Part shown: positions 6,665 through 16,900 of the stretch, piece by piece
Layout: each line of letters starts with the position of its first letter
How positions within the stretch are numbered: position 1 is the first letter of the stretch
Assembly: GCA_900470965.1 (NCBI GenBank)
Contig: UCCS01000010.1
Coordinates: forward strand, 93,553-144,796
Direction: 5' to 3'
DNA: 51,244 nt
DNA from: Hyphomicrobiales bacterium
GTDB taxonomy: Bacteria > Pseudomonadota > Alphaproteobacteria > Rhizobiales > Rhizobiaceae
Translations under genes and position numbers: made by a program
Notes under the pieces: generated by a model
The model's input: the letters and a program-made list of their open reading frames with translations, nothing else
The model's database searches: none
Told to the model about the DNA's origin: nothing

Positions 6665-9318
6665 TGGGAGCGGAGGTCAGGACCACCTGCCCCTATTGCG
6701 GTGTCGGCTGCGGCGTGATCGCCCGGGTGGACGAGGCCGGCACCGTGACCGTGAAGGGCGACCCGGAGCACCCGGCCAATTTCGGGCGGCTCTGTTCCAA
6801 AGGTTCGGCGCTTGCCGAAACCATCGATCTCGACGGTCGGCTGCTCCATCCCGAAATCGATGGCAGACAGGCAGGCTGGGATGAAGCTCTCGCTCTCGTC
6901 GCCAACAGATTTTCCGAGACCATCGCCCAACATGGCCCTGATGCCGTCGCCTTTTATGTCTCGGGTCAGCTTCTGACCGAGGATTATTATGTCGCCAACA
7001 AGCTGATGAAGGGCTTCATCGGCTCCGCCAATATCGACACCAATTCCCGCCTCTGCATGTCTTCCTCGGTCGCCGGCCATCGCCGCGCTTTCGGCTCGGA
7101 TACGGTTCCCGGTCTCTACGAGGATCTGGAACTTGCCGATCTCGTCATACTGACCGGGTCCAACCTCGCCTGGTGCCATCCTGTCATCTACCAGCGGCTG
7201 GCTGCCGCCAAAGCGGCCCGGCCGGGCCTGAAGATCGTCGTCATCGATCCGCGCCGGACGATGACCTGCGATATTGCCGATCTGCATCTTGCCATCCGTC
7301 CCGACGGCGACGTGGCGCTCTTCATGGGGCTTCTGGCCCACCTCGCGGCAAGCCCTGCTATCGACCAGAACTATATCGGCGCCCATACGGAAGGTTTTGG
7401 TGCGACTTTCGCCGCTGCCGCTGCGCTATCGGTAGACGACCTGCTTGAGCGCACCGGCCTGCCGGCCATGCAGGTGAGGGAATTCTTTCGCCTGTTCGAG
7501 ACGACCGAGAAGGTCGTCACCTGCTACAGCCAGGGCGTCAACCAGTCCACGTCGGGCACTGACAAGGTCAACGCGATCATCAATTGCCACCTGGCAACCG
7601 GCCGCATCGGCCGCCCCGGCATGGGGCCGTTTTCGCTGACGGGACAGCCGAATGCCATGGGCGGGCGCGAGGTCGGCGGACTCGCGAATATGCTGGCAGC
7701 CCATATGGCGATCGAAAGCGCTGACGATCGCGACCGGGTGCAGCGCTTCTGGAATGCGCCTGAGGTTGCCGCCAAGCCCGGCCTGAAGGCAATCGATCTG
7801 TTCCGCGCCGTCGAAGAAGGCCGCATCAAGGCATTGTGGATCATGGCGACCAATCCCGTCGTTTCCCTGCCGGATGCACGTCGTGTCGAGGCTGCGATTG
7901 CTGCCTGCCCCTTCGTGGTGGTGTCCGACATGTTGCGCGAGACCGATACGACACGGTACGCGCATGTGCTGCTGCCATCGCTCGGCTGGGGTGAGAAGAA
8001 CGGAACGGTCACCAATTCGGAACGCCGCATATCGAGGCAGCGCCCCTTTCTCGCTCTGCCGGGAGAGGCGCGCGCCGACTGGTGGCAGATGGCAGAAGTC
8101 GGCCGCCGGATGGGCTTTAACGCCTTCAACTACACGTCTCCGGCCGACATCTTCGCCGAACACGCGGCACTCTCCGCCTTCGAGAATGATGGCAGCCGCG
8201 ACTTCGACATCGGCGCCTATGCCGAGACGGAGGCACCAGCCTATGATGTGCTGAAACCGTTTCAGTGGCCGCAGCCTTTCGGAGCAGAGGAAAGGGAAAC
8301 GCGGTTTTTTGCCGAGGGCGGTTTCTTCCATCCCGATCGCAAGGCGCGTTTCGTCGCTATCGAAGCGCCGGCAACCGACAGAACAGATTCAACCTATCCC
8401 TTCACGCTGAATACGGGCCGCATCCGCGACCAGTGGCACACCATGACACGGACGGGAAAGAGCGCGCGACTATCATCCCATATCGCCGAGCCTTTTGCGG
8501 AAATCCATCCGCGCGACGCGATGGAACTTGGCGTGGCCGACGCCGCCCTCGTGCAGATCGAAAGCAGCTATGGCAAGGCGATCATCCGCGCGCTGGTGAC
8601 CGACCGGCAGGCACGCGGCAGCGTCTTCGTGCCGATGCACTGGAGCGACCAGAATTCGGCTGAGGCACGGATCGGCGCCGTCGTCAAACCCGCAACGGAC
8701 CCTGTTTCGGGTCAGCCCGCCTCGAAGAATGTCGCGGTTGCCGTCAGCCGCTATCGCGCTGCCATCTATGGCTTCGCTGTCAGCGTGGCAAAGCCTGATG
8801 TGGCGGACGCGGACTATTGGGCACTCGCCAAAGCCGATGGCGGATGGCGGCTGGAGCTTGCGTTCCATAACGGCATCGAAGACTGGATGGCCTGGTGTCG
8901 AAAAAGCTTCGGCATTGCCGACCATATCGAGCCCTTGGGTTATGCCGACCAGCAATCCGGCGACCGGCGGATCGCCTTCTTCGACGGAGAGAGGCTGCTT
9001 GCCGCGCTCTTCCTTGCGAGAGAACCGGTTGCCGTCGCGCGCAACTGGGCGGTGTCGCAGCTGACTGCCGATCACAGCAATCTGCGTCGCCGCTTTGCCG
9101 TCATCGCCGGCCGACCGGGCGCCGACAGACCGGATCCGGGTGCGACGGTCTGTTCCTGCTTCAGCATCGGCGTCAACCAGATCGTCGCCGCCGTCCGCTC
9201 CGGCTGCCGCAGCGTCGAGGCGATCGGCAACGAACTCAAGGCCGGCACCAATTGCGGTTCTTGCCGCGCCGAAATCAGGGGGATCATCAATGCCTGTGTT
9301 GCAGACGCTGCTGAATGA
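6661..9318 (+). CDS. nasA: Assimilatory nitrate reductase, catalytic subunit
   Basis: An 885-residue cytoplasmic molybdoenzyme reducing nitrate to nitrite. The N-terminal [4Fe-4S] ligands are C10, C13, C17 and C45. The molybdenum-ligand region NSRLCMSSS places the likely Mo cysteine at residue 132. The bis-MGD domains follow (GVNQSTSGTDKVNAIIN, a long MGD-binding C-terminal domain around NTGRIRDQWHTMTRTGKS). The last 55-60 residues carry a BFD-like [2Fe-2S] domain (C-x-C ... CGSC), the electron entry site found in NasA proteins but not in periplasmic NapA. No signal peptide is present, in line with assimilation in the cytoplasm. It overlaps nirD (ATGA) and cysG (29 bases). Confidence 0.95.
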   Translation: MMGAEVRTTCPYCGVGCGVIARVDEAGTVTVKGDPEHPANFGRLCSKGSALAETIDLDGRLLHPEIDGRQAGWDEALALVANRFSETIAQHGPDAVAFYVSGQLLTEDYYVANKLMKGFIGSANIDTNSRLCMSSSVAGHRRAFGSDTVPGLYEDLELADLVILTGSNLAWCHPVIYQRLAAAKAARPGLKIVVIDPRRTMTCDIADLHLAIRPDGDVALFMGLLAHLAASPAIDQNYIGAHTEGFGATFAAAAALSVDDLLERTGLPAMQVREFFRLFETTEKVVTCYSQGVNQSTSGTDKVNAIINCHLATGRIGRPGMGPFSLTGQPNAMGGREVGGLANMLAAHMAIESADDRDRVQRFWNAPEVAAKPGLKAIDLFRAVEEGRIKALWIMATNPVVSLPDARRVEAAIAACPFVVVSDMLRETDTTRYAHVLLPSLGWGEKNGTVTNSERRISRQRPFLALPGEARADWWQMAEVGRRMGFNAFNYTSPADIFAEHAALSAFENDGSRDFDIGAYAETEAPAYDVLKPFQWPQPFGAEERETRFFAEGGFFHPDRKARFVAIEAPATDRTDSTYPFTLNTGRIRDQWHTMTRTGKSARLSSHIAEPFAEIHPRDAMELGVADAALVQIESSYGKAIIRALVTDRQARGSVFVPMHWSDQNSAEARIGAVVKPATDPVSGQPASKNVAVAVSRYRAAIYGFAVSVAKPDVADADYWALAKADGGWRLELAFHNGIEDWMAWCRKSFGIADHIEPLGYADQQSGDRRIAFFDGERLLAALFLAREPVAVARNWAVSQLTADHSNLRRRFAVIAGRPGADRPDPGATVCSCFSIGVNQIVAAVRSGCRSVEAIGNELKAGTNCGSCRAEIRGIINACVADAAE

Positions 9319-10765
9319 TATTGCCGACCGGGCGCCCGCTCGCGTGGCGCCGCTTGCCAAGCTGCCGGTCTTCTGGTCGCTTGCCGGACAACGGGTGATC
9401 GTCGCTGGCGGCTCGGATGCCTGTGCCTGGAAGGCGGAACTGCTGGCTGCCTGCGGTGCGAAGGTCGAGATCCATGCGGAGCACCTCGGCGAAGCCTGCG
9501 CCACTCTCATCGAGCGCGGCGCGCCACATCCTGAAGGCGCGCTCATCCACCGTCCAATGGCGTGGCGCGAAGATATTTTTGCAGGTGCGGCCCTTGCCAT
9601 AGCGGACTGCGAGGATGAGGCCGAGGCTCGAACGTTTTTCGAAGCGGCGCGGCGAGCCGGCGTTCCCGTCAACATCATCGACAAGCCGGCTTTCTGCCAG
9701 TTCCAGTTCGGCTCCATCGTCAACCGCTCGCCTGTCGTGGTGTCGATCTCGACGGATGGAGCGGCACCGATCCTCGCCCAGGCCATTCGCCGCCGCATCG
9801 AAACGCTGTTGCCGACATCCCTGAAATCCTGGGCGGTCCTTGCCCAGTCACTGCGCGAGGAGATTGCTCTTCGTCTTAAACACGGCGCAGAGCGCCGCGC
9901 CTTCTGGGAGCGTTTTGTCGATCGCGCTTTCGGAGCCGAACCGACGGAAGCAAGCGCCCGCGACATGCTTGCTGATATGGAAAGGCCCGCTCAGACACGC
10001 CCCGTCGGGCGGGTGGCGCTTGTCGGCGCCGGTCCGGGCGATGCGGAATATCTGACGCTAAAGGCCGTGCGGGCATTGCAGGCCGCCGATGTCATCCTGT
10101 TCGATGATCTGGTGTCGGACGAGGTTCTGGAACTGGCGCGGCGCGAGGCAAAACGCCTGCTCGTCGGCAAACGTGGCGGGCGCACGAGCTGCCGCCAGGA
10201 AGATATCAACGAGATGATGCTGACTTTCGCCAAGGCCGGCAAAAACGTTGCCCGGCTGAAATCCGGCGACCCGATGATCTTCGGCCGCGCCGGAGAGGAG
10301 ATTGCCTATCTGAGGCAGAACAATATTCCGGTCGAGGTCATCCCCGGCATCACGGCGGCCAGCGCCATGGCCTCGCGGCTCGGCGTGTCCCTGACGCATC
10401 GTGATCATGCGCAGAGCGTTCAATTCGTCACCGGACATTCGCGCCATGGCATCCTGCCTGACACGATCGACTGGAAGGCGATCGCAGACTCAAGAAAAAC
10501 GACGATCTTCTACATGGGCGGACGCACCGCCGGAGCGATCCAGAACAGGTTGATCAAGGCTGGCCTCGATGCAAAAACACCCGTCGTGATCGTCAGTTCG
10601 GTTGCCAATGCCGACGAGCGGCGCTGGACCGGCAGGCTCGATCATCTTTCTTCGGCCATGGCCGGAATCGGCCTCGACCGGCCCGTACTCATCGGCCTCG
10701 GGGAGGTTTTTGCCGCCTGCGGTCTGACGGTCGAAACCGGTCTCCCCGTTGCGGCCCAGGCTTGA
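9290..10765 (+). CDS. cysG: Siroheme synthase (CysG type)
   Basis: A 491-residue protein with the two-part CysG layout. Residues about 20-230 form the precorrin-2 dehydrogenase/ferrochelatase domain, and about 235-490 the uroporphyrinogen-III methyltransferase (SUMT), with VALVGAGPGDAEYLTLKAV and the GDPMIFGRAGEE motif. It makes the siroheme needed by NirB. The dehydrogenase nucleotide-binding loop reads AGGSDACAWK where E. coli CysG has GGGDVAERK, so the usual glycine-rich signature is degenerate. The start at 9290 lies inside the end of nasA, so the two are probably translationally coupled. It is the last gene of the nitrate operon. Confidence 0.92.
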   Translation: MPVLQTLLNDIADRAPARVAPLAKLPVFWSLAGQRVIVAGGSDACAWKAELLAACGAKVEIHAEHLGEACATLIERGAPHPEGALIHRPMAWREDIFAGAALAIADCEDEAEARTFFEAARRAGVPVNIIDKPAFCQFQFGSIVNRSPVVVSISTDGAAPILAQAIRRRIETLLPTSLKSWAVLAQSLREEIALRLKHGAERRAFWERFVDRAFGAEPTEASARDMLADMERPAQTRPVGRVALVGAGPGDAEYLTLKAVRALQAADVILFDDLVSDEVLELARREAKRLLVGKRGGRTSCRQEDINEMMLTFAKAGKNVARLKSGDPMIFGRAGEEIAYLRQNNIPVEVIPGITAASAMASRLGVSLTHRDHAQSVQFVTGHSRHGILPDTIDWKAIADSRKTTIFYMGGRTAGAIQNRLIKAGLDAKTPVVIVSSVANADERRWTGRLDHLSSAMAGIGLDRPVLIGLGEVFAACGLTVETGLPVAAQA

Positions 10766-10984
10766 CGACCGGCCGGGTCGGAGAACTCGCTGCAAATCGG
10801 GTCTCAAGTCGGATGTATACACGTAACTGGAGCTCGGCTTGCTGCGGCTTCAACTTCCACGCGGACCACACTCTCCCCGACTCCAGGGGTCGAGACGGGA
10901 GCCCAAAGCTTTGCCACAAGGGCTGCGACAGAAAATGGCGATGAAGGGTGACCGGGTCACGCCGAAAACCCCAAACACGTCATA
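10766..10984. other. Intergenic region after cysG
   Basis: No convincing gene. Two small hairpins are present: CGACC/GGTCG (10766-10770/10776-10780) right after the cysG stop, and GTGAC/GTCAC (10948-10952/10956-10960). Neither is followed by a T-run on either strand, so they are at best weak terminators for the two converging transcripts. Confidence 0.5.
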
Positions 10985-11326
10985 TCACCGTGCTTGTGAT
11001 CCCTGTCGGCGGCGGGATAAGACAACCGCAAATGTAGTCGTTACCGCGATTGCCGCCAAAATCGCTCCCCATTGGTCGTAGGTTATTTCGTCAAAGCCCT
11101 CGTTGTTCGCAAGCACGAAACTGGCACAGGTCAATACGCCAGCAGCAAGCCCGACATAGGCCACTGCAAATCCGGACAACACCCTGGTCGAGAACAATAT
11201 CAACGGAAGATACAGTACGCCCACGACCGGGTCGTACGGTCCCAAGATGTCCAGTAAGAAGACAGCCGAAAGGCCTAAGGGTATTATGATGAGCATAGTG
11301 ATGCTCGGGGGGTGTTCGCTTTTCAT
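10985..11326 (-). CDS. Small membrane protein, sensor-like transmembrane domain
   Basis: About 113 residues. The start at 11326 is chosen because it has a GGAGA ribosome site about 9 bases upstream; a longer in-frame start exists at 11395 but lacks one. The protein holds four probable membrane helices: MLIIIPLGLSAVFLLDIL, a second around GVLYLPLILFSTRVL, a third AVAYVGLAAGVLTCASFVL and a fourth AILAAIAVTTTFAVVL. It ends with a short basic tail. This pattern resembles the N-terminal membrane module of rhizobial sensor histidine kinases, but no kinase follows. It may be an orphan or a truncated sensor. Confidence 0.6.
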   Translation of the reverse strand: MKSEHPPSITMLIIIPLGLSAVFLLDILGPYDPVVGVLYLPLILFSTRVLSGFAVAYVGLAAGVLTCASFVLANNEGFDEITYDQWGAILAAIAVTTTFAVVLSRRRQGSQAR

Positions 11327-11448
11327 CTCAACGTCTCCAGTGAACTCTCGCGGCGGGTTCCGTAGCGCCACCGCAGCAGCGTCGCTGTGCAACACTGTTG
11401 GTAGCTCGGAACATTCGGGAGCTATGTGCGGACTACGTGCAATGTCCC

Positions 11449-12459
11449 CTAGGCTGCATTAGCCGGCTCGCCCTGGCTTCTGAAATGAGCGATACCTGTA
11501 ACGGCTTCCGTCACCGGCATTGTTATTCCTTGCCGCTCCGCCATTTCGATGACGGCATCGCAAATCGAGGCAAGCTCAAGCCGATTTCCTTTCTCCAAAT
11601 CCTGGAGCATCGAAGTCTTTACATCTCCGAGCATTCGACCGGATTCAATGATCGCATCGGGATCGACCTCAAGTTTGCCACCATAGGCCTCGATGACAGG
11701 AATGACCTCCCGAAGCATCTGTCGGCTGACGTCAGAGAGATAGTGATTGCCGAAATTCTCACGAAGCGTCGCACCCGTTATTGCGGTCACCGGATTGGAG
11801 ATAAGGTTGCGTACGACCTTCGTCCAAACGGCATCGCGAATGCGCGTGGCGACACGGACGTCGATTCCTGCGGTATTTAGAATCGCTGCCAATTCGCCGA
11901 CACGTGCAGACAGTCGGTCATCAAGCTCCCCGATCGTCATCTGCAACGGATTGAAGGTTTGCGCGGTCCCCCAACCCAAACGCTCGGCCGTTATGACAGT
12001 GGTCGTGCCTATGATTTGCCGCGATGGCATCAATTTCTTCAGGTTGCCCTTTGGGTCGACAGACCGAACAACTGGACCGTCCCACAGCCCACCTTCGCCG
12101 TCGAAGTACCACCACGGGATACCATTGACGACCGGGACGATCGTCGTTTCACTGGTAATGAGCGGCTGCAAGGACGCGGCCAATTCCGGCAGGTCGTAAG
12201 ATTTTGCGCACAGGAATAAGATATGTTGCGGGCCAAAGTCTGCCGCCCGGCCAACCTCCACTTGTGAGCGGTGATCCCCTTCCTTGTCCAGCAGCCGTAT
12301 CCCGTTCTCCCTTATCGAGGCCAGGCTTCCGCCTCGAGCGATCAACCTTACGCGGAAACCGACGATCGAAAATCTTGCGGCAATCGTGATGCCGATAGCG
12401 CCCGCGCCTGCTACACAAATCGATGGAACCTGATCGTTCTCTTCGAGAAGTTGCGACAT
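11449..12459 (-). CDS. panE: 2-dehydropantoate 2-reductase family protein
   Basis: A 336-residue protein of the PanE/ApbA ketopantoate reductase family, which reduces a 2-keto acid with NADPH. The N-terminal Rossmann motif CVAGAGAIGITIAARF is near residues 15-30. The family motifs LCAKSYDL and PVVNGIPWW lie at about 80-115, and the catalytic-domain helix with a lysine in VWTKVVRNLISNPVTAITGAT is near 210. AGGAGA sits just before the start. It stands alone, next to degenerate sequence and away from any pantothenate genes, so its substrate could be another keto acid. The gene symbol is given by family only. Confidence 0.82.
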   Translation of the reverse strand: MSQLLEENDQVPSICVAGAGAIGITIAARFSIVGFRVRLIARGGSLASIRENGIRLLDKEGDHRSQVEVGRAADFGPQHILFLCAKSYDLPELAASLQPLITSETTIVPVVNGIPWWYFDGEGGLWDGPVVRSVDPKGNLKKLMPSRQIIGTTTVITAERLGWGTAQTFNPLQMTIGELDDRLSARVGELAAILNTAGIDVRVATRIRDAVWTKVVRNLISNPVTAITGATLRENFGNHYLSDVSRQMLREVIPVIEAYGGKLEVDPDAIIESGRMLGDVKTSMLQDLEKGNRLELASICDAVIEMAERQGITMPVTEAVTGIAHFRSQGEPANAA

Positions 12460-13353
12460 ATAGTGTCTCCTGCTGAACTTCGGTGACGCCGCGAGAATGA
12501 CAGCGTCAACCTTTAGGCATGATTTTTCGCGGGTTAGCCGGAATTTGGCGACTTCCTGGACGCTGATGGTGAGATGTTAGGCCGCGAACAGTGCCGAATG
12601 GATGTTACTGCCGGCTCCGTGGCTAAGAGTTGAACATGCAGACTCCTACCGACGGATTGGACAGCTATCTGATCCGCGTTAGTAGCAGTCGGGAGAGGTG
12701 ACAACGGTTCCGACAACGTTGCGTGTCGGCCTCGATCCAGATGCTTTGTTCCGATCAATTCCGATACGAAGAAGTTATGACTTCGCTGTCGTCTACGCAT
12801 CTATACGGAGGTCTAGCCAGCGCCGACAATTGGTGTATAGCCAAAACCGCGAGCTAGCCCTATCAGCTCCTTCGGATCCTCCCAACGAAGAGATAACGGG
12901 TCGTTTCGTCCACTCATTCGGCTGCCCATCTGCCAAACCGAGCGGAAAATTGGCAGCCAGCAGGTTACCAGCTTTCGACGTTGGCGCCTGCCCGTCGACA
13001 CACATCTGCACCGGATAGTGCGAGGACAGCTCCAGCGCGTTTTTGAATACAGCGCCGGTCGACCTACCTCTTTGTCCCGGCATCGCTACACCTCGGTATA
13101 GATGCATGCGGTCATTGATCCGGGGTATTCTAACAACTGCGTAACGGTCTAAGGAAATGCCTCTGTCAGAAGCAGCAATGCGATTGGTTTGCCTCATACG
13201 CAACCAGTCAAGACCCGGCTCTTTCGCTGCGTCGGCCTTGGAGGCGGAAACCGTGGAAATTCCGCAGGGCTTCTTAGAAAAGCGGCCGACCTGGCCGCTG
13301 TCCGGATGCTGACGACCAAATGGTTACCGCAATTCAATGGAACTGCACCAATC
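12460..13353. other. Gene-poor, possibly degenerate region
   Basis: About 900 bases without a gene I can defend. Open frames of 60-136 codons exist on both strands (for example 12793-13203 on the minus strand), but their products match no family I know. Two overlapping minus-strand frames around 12813-13050 each look partly protein-like, as if a gene had suffered a frameshift. Base composition appears lower in GC than the flanking operons. No transposase motif or terminal repeat was found. Confidence 0.45.
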
Positions 13354-13644
13354 ATGCCCCAAGACCCGGATAAAAGAGCAGGCACGCCAATATGTTTCAT
13401 TCTGGAGACAGGCATCGTGTGTTTTATCGCTTTCGCCTGTTGCCTCGCGGTATGGGCCTCGCTCGAGCTTAGCGTTGCCTCAAGCGAGACGGATGAAAGC
13501 CCCCGCGCTGCGTCTTCGGTGCCAGTAAAGGTCGCCAGGCCAGTTCCCGTGTATCTTTACAGTCTTGGTTCGGTGCACGGATTGAGCGCAGTCACCGTCA
13601 GAACGCGAATAGAGGTTCGAACCGCGGGTGTCGCTGGTAGCTAA
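13354..13644 (+). pseudogene. Truncated RND-efflux membrane-fusion protein
   Basis: A 96-residue frame starting at ATG 13354 has a membrane anchor (ICFILETGIVCFIAFACCLA region). It then reads VARPVPVYLYSLGSVHGLSAVTVRTRIE, closely resembling the start of periplasmic adaptor proteins of AcrA/MdtA-type pumps (pattern VPVYL.GLGTVQA..TVTVR.RVDG). Just where the family continues with the DGQL segment the reading changes to unrelated residues and stops. Full-length adaptors have about 350-400 residues and sit next to an inner-membrane pump gene, and neither is present. This is best read as a remnant. Confidence 0.6.
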
Positions 13645-13900
13645 TTTCCCCCAAACTCCCCCGTTTTCGCGACGATGGCTCTCGGTGGAGTCGTCCTCAG
13701 CATTTGCTGGACGGCAACCTGTTGACAGGCGCGATGATTTTCCTGGGCGTCGACGGCAGCATCCCTGATGGCCCTTCACCGCTTCGCTCAGGTGCATTCG
13801 TCATCTGTGCGCCACGATCTAACCAGTGACATTAGGTAGTATTTCGCTCAAACATTTTGCATCATTCTCCGATTCCCTTTTAGGCGACACGAGATCTCAC
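13645..13900. other. Upstream region of the GH94 gene
   Basis: 256 bases without a supported gene. It should contain the promoter of the phosphorylase gene, but I see no clear -35/-10 pair and no LacI-type palindrome like those found at 25590 and 30230. Confidence 0.4.
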
Positions 13901-16900
13901 ATGCCCTCGAGACTGAATCGCAAATTGCAGATGCCCCGCCGCGACAACCTCGGCCTTCTGACGATCGCCAACGGCTCCGGCCTTTCCATATCCGCACTGC
14001 CGAATGCCACTTTGTTCTCAATCGATTACGCCGACAGCCTCGGATCGGTGCAGGTCAATCAGCTCCAGGGATCGCCGCTTTCCGGCGGTGTCGGACGGCT
14101 CTATCTGCGGATCGGCGGCAAGAAGCCTGCCGTTGCCGAGATCGTCGGGCCTAGGGCGAAAGGCAAGTTCGGCCATAGCGAAGCGGGCTTCTCCTGGAGC
14201 GGCAACGTCGCCGACATCAACTATCAGGTAAGCCTCGTGCTTGCCCCTTCCGAGACGACATGGTTCTGGCATGTGGCGCTTGCACATTCCGGCGCGGAAA
14301 AGCTGCCGGCCGATCTCGTGCTGGTTCAGGATATCGGCCTCGGCGATCGCGGTTTCCTGATGAACAGCGAAGCCTATGCCTCGCAATATGTCGATCACCA
14401 CATTGCCGAGCATCCGGCCTTCGGGCCAGTGGTGATGAACCGGCAGAACCTCAAGCAGGGCGGCGGGCGCAATCCTTGGCTCGCGCAGGGCTGCCTGGAA
14501 GGTGTTGCAGCTTACGCTACTGATGCGATCCAGCTGGTCAAATCGACCGCCGGCAAGGACGATCTTCTCGTCGGTCCCTTCGGCACGGATCTGCCAAGCC
14601 AGCGCCGGCAACATGAAATGGCCTGCCCGGCCCTTCAGTCGAAGTCGCTTGCCGTTTCGGCCGAAGGCGTCACTGCGAGCTTCTTCGGCTTGTTCCTCAA
14701 CGATCATCAGGCAGCCTCCGACAATGCCGATCTTTCCCGCCTCGATCATCTGAAAGCCGTCGAAAAGACGGTGGCTGGTCCGGCCGAGCAAGTACCGCCG
14801 CGCAGCATCGTGCAGGATGCCGGGCTGCTGACGGTGGAGACGCTGGACGACAAGGCGCTTACCCGCCTCTATCCCGATCGTATGCTCGAAGAGCGCGCAG
14901 ACGGAAAGCTGCTGTCCTTCTTCGTGCCTGAGGGCGCCCTCAATCGCCATGTGGTTCTGCGGGAGAAGGAACTGCAGGTCGCGCGCCGTCACGGCGCGAT
15001 CGTACGCAGCGGCCAGAACATGTTGCTCGACGACGTGACGCTGGCATCGACCTGCTGGATGCAGGGCATATTTGCCGCGCAGCTGACGATCGGCAATACG
15101 TCCTTCCACAAACTGTTTTCGGTCTCCCGCGATCCCTACAATCTGACGCGGGCCAGCGGGCTGCGCATCCTGGCTGATATCGGTCAGGGCTGGCAGCTTC
15201 TCGGCGTGCCTTCAGCCTTCGACATGGGCCTCAGCGATTGCCGCTGGATCTATCGCCTTGGCGACCGCACCATCACCGTCGCGGCGACAGCGTCAGGCGA
15301 AGATCCCGCCATGCAATGGGCCGTCTCTGTCGAGGGTAAGCCCTGCCGCTTCCTGGTCTTCGGCCATCTCGTTCTCGGCGAGCGGGAATATGACACAAGC
15401 GGTTATGCCGAATTCGACGCAGAAGCCAAACGCATCCGCTTCCGCCCAGACCCGCATTGGCTCTGGGGCGAGCGTTTTCCCGATGCCAGCTACTGGCTGG
15501 TGAGCTCCACGCCTGGCGCCGTCGAGGCGGTTGGCGGCGACGAGTTTCTTTATGAAGACGGCGTGGCCCGCAACGGCGCCTACATTGCCCTGCGCTCCCA
15601 CGAGACACAATCGCTCGCCTTCGCCGTCGTCGGCTCGATGACGGACATGGCTGAGGCCGAGCGTCTGGCCGATCGCTACGCAGGTGGTATCACGCAGGAG
15701 GCGATGCTCGATCCAGCTTCGCGTTTCTGGCAGCACGCCATTCGCGGCCTGACACTCGACAAGCCCAAAGCCGATGCGGTGGCGCATGCCGCGATCCTGC
15801 CCTGGCTGGCACATGATGCAATCGTGCATCTCAGCGTCCCGCACGGGCTGGAGCAATATACGGGCGCTGCCTGGGGCACGCGCGATGCCTGCCAGGGGCC
15901 GGTGGAATTCCTGCTCGCCTACGAGCATGACCGCGAAGCCAAGGAAGTGGTCAAGACTGTCTTCAGCGAGCAGTACCTGGAAAAGGGCGATTGGCCGCAA
16001 TGGTTCATGCTGGAACCCTATGCCAACATCCGCTCCGGCGACAGCCACGGTGATATCGTCGTCTGGCCGCTGAAGGCGCTCTGCGACTATATCGAGGCAA
16101 CTGGCGATCTCGCCGTCCTCGATGAAAAGGTGGTCTGGCGCGACGACAAGACCATGGGCAGGGCACCGGCCGATACGATCACCGTCCATGTCGACAAGCT
16201 TCTCGCTACCGTGCGCGAGCGCTTCATTCCCGGCACGCATCTGATCCGCTACGGCGAAGGCGACTGGAACGATTCCCTGCAGCCGGCCGATCCGCATCTG
16301 CGCGACTGGATGGTGAGCAGCTGGACCGTTTCCCTGCTCTATGAACAGATCGTGCGTTATTCCGCTATCCTGCGTCGCATCGGCCAGGCTGCTGACGCCA
16401 CGGAACTGCGCAAGATCGCCACCGCCATGCGGCGCGACTTCAACAAACACCTGATCCGCGATGGTGTGGTCGCCGGTTACGGCATCTTCGATCCCACCCA
16501 TGACGGCGTCGAGCTGCTACTGCATCCCGACGACCGGCGTACCGGGCTGCACTATTCGTTGATTTCGATGACGCAGGCGATGCTCGGCAAGCTCTTCACG
16601 CCGGAACAGCGGCGGGCGCACATGAAGCTGATCGAAAAGCACCTGCTCTTCCCTGATGGCGTACGCCTGATGGAGAAGCCCGCGACCTATGCCGGCGGCC
16701 CGGAAACGCTGTTCCGGCGCGCGGAATCCTCATCCTTCTTCGGCCGCGAGATTGGCCTCATGTATGTGCATGCGCATCTGCGCTATTGCGAGACCCTGGC
16801 AATTGCTGAGGATGCAAAGGCGCTCTGGAAGACGATCGGTCTCGTCAATCCGATCGCCGTGACCGACGCCTTGCCACACGCCTCACTGCGCCAGCGCAAC

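Noticed and set aside
8473..9966. Open frame of 497 codons on the minus strand opposite nasA and cysG
   Set aside because: The residue mix is that of an antisense frame (Arg, Ala and Ser runs), and there is no family motif or ribosome site.
12534..13203. Possible small genes on the minus strand in the gene-poor patch
   Set aside because: Products of 62-136 residues match no family I recognise, frames overlap one another, and ribosome sites are poor. They are described only as possible remnants.
12460..13825. Insertion sequence in the scar region
   Set aside because: No transposase motif, terminal inverted repeats or target duplication could be found.
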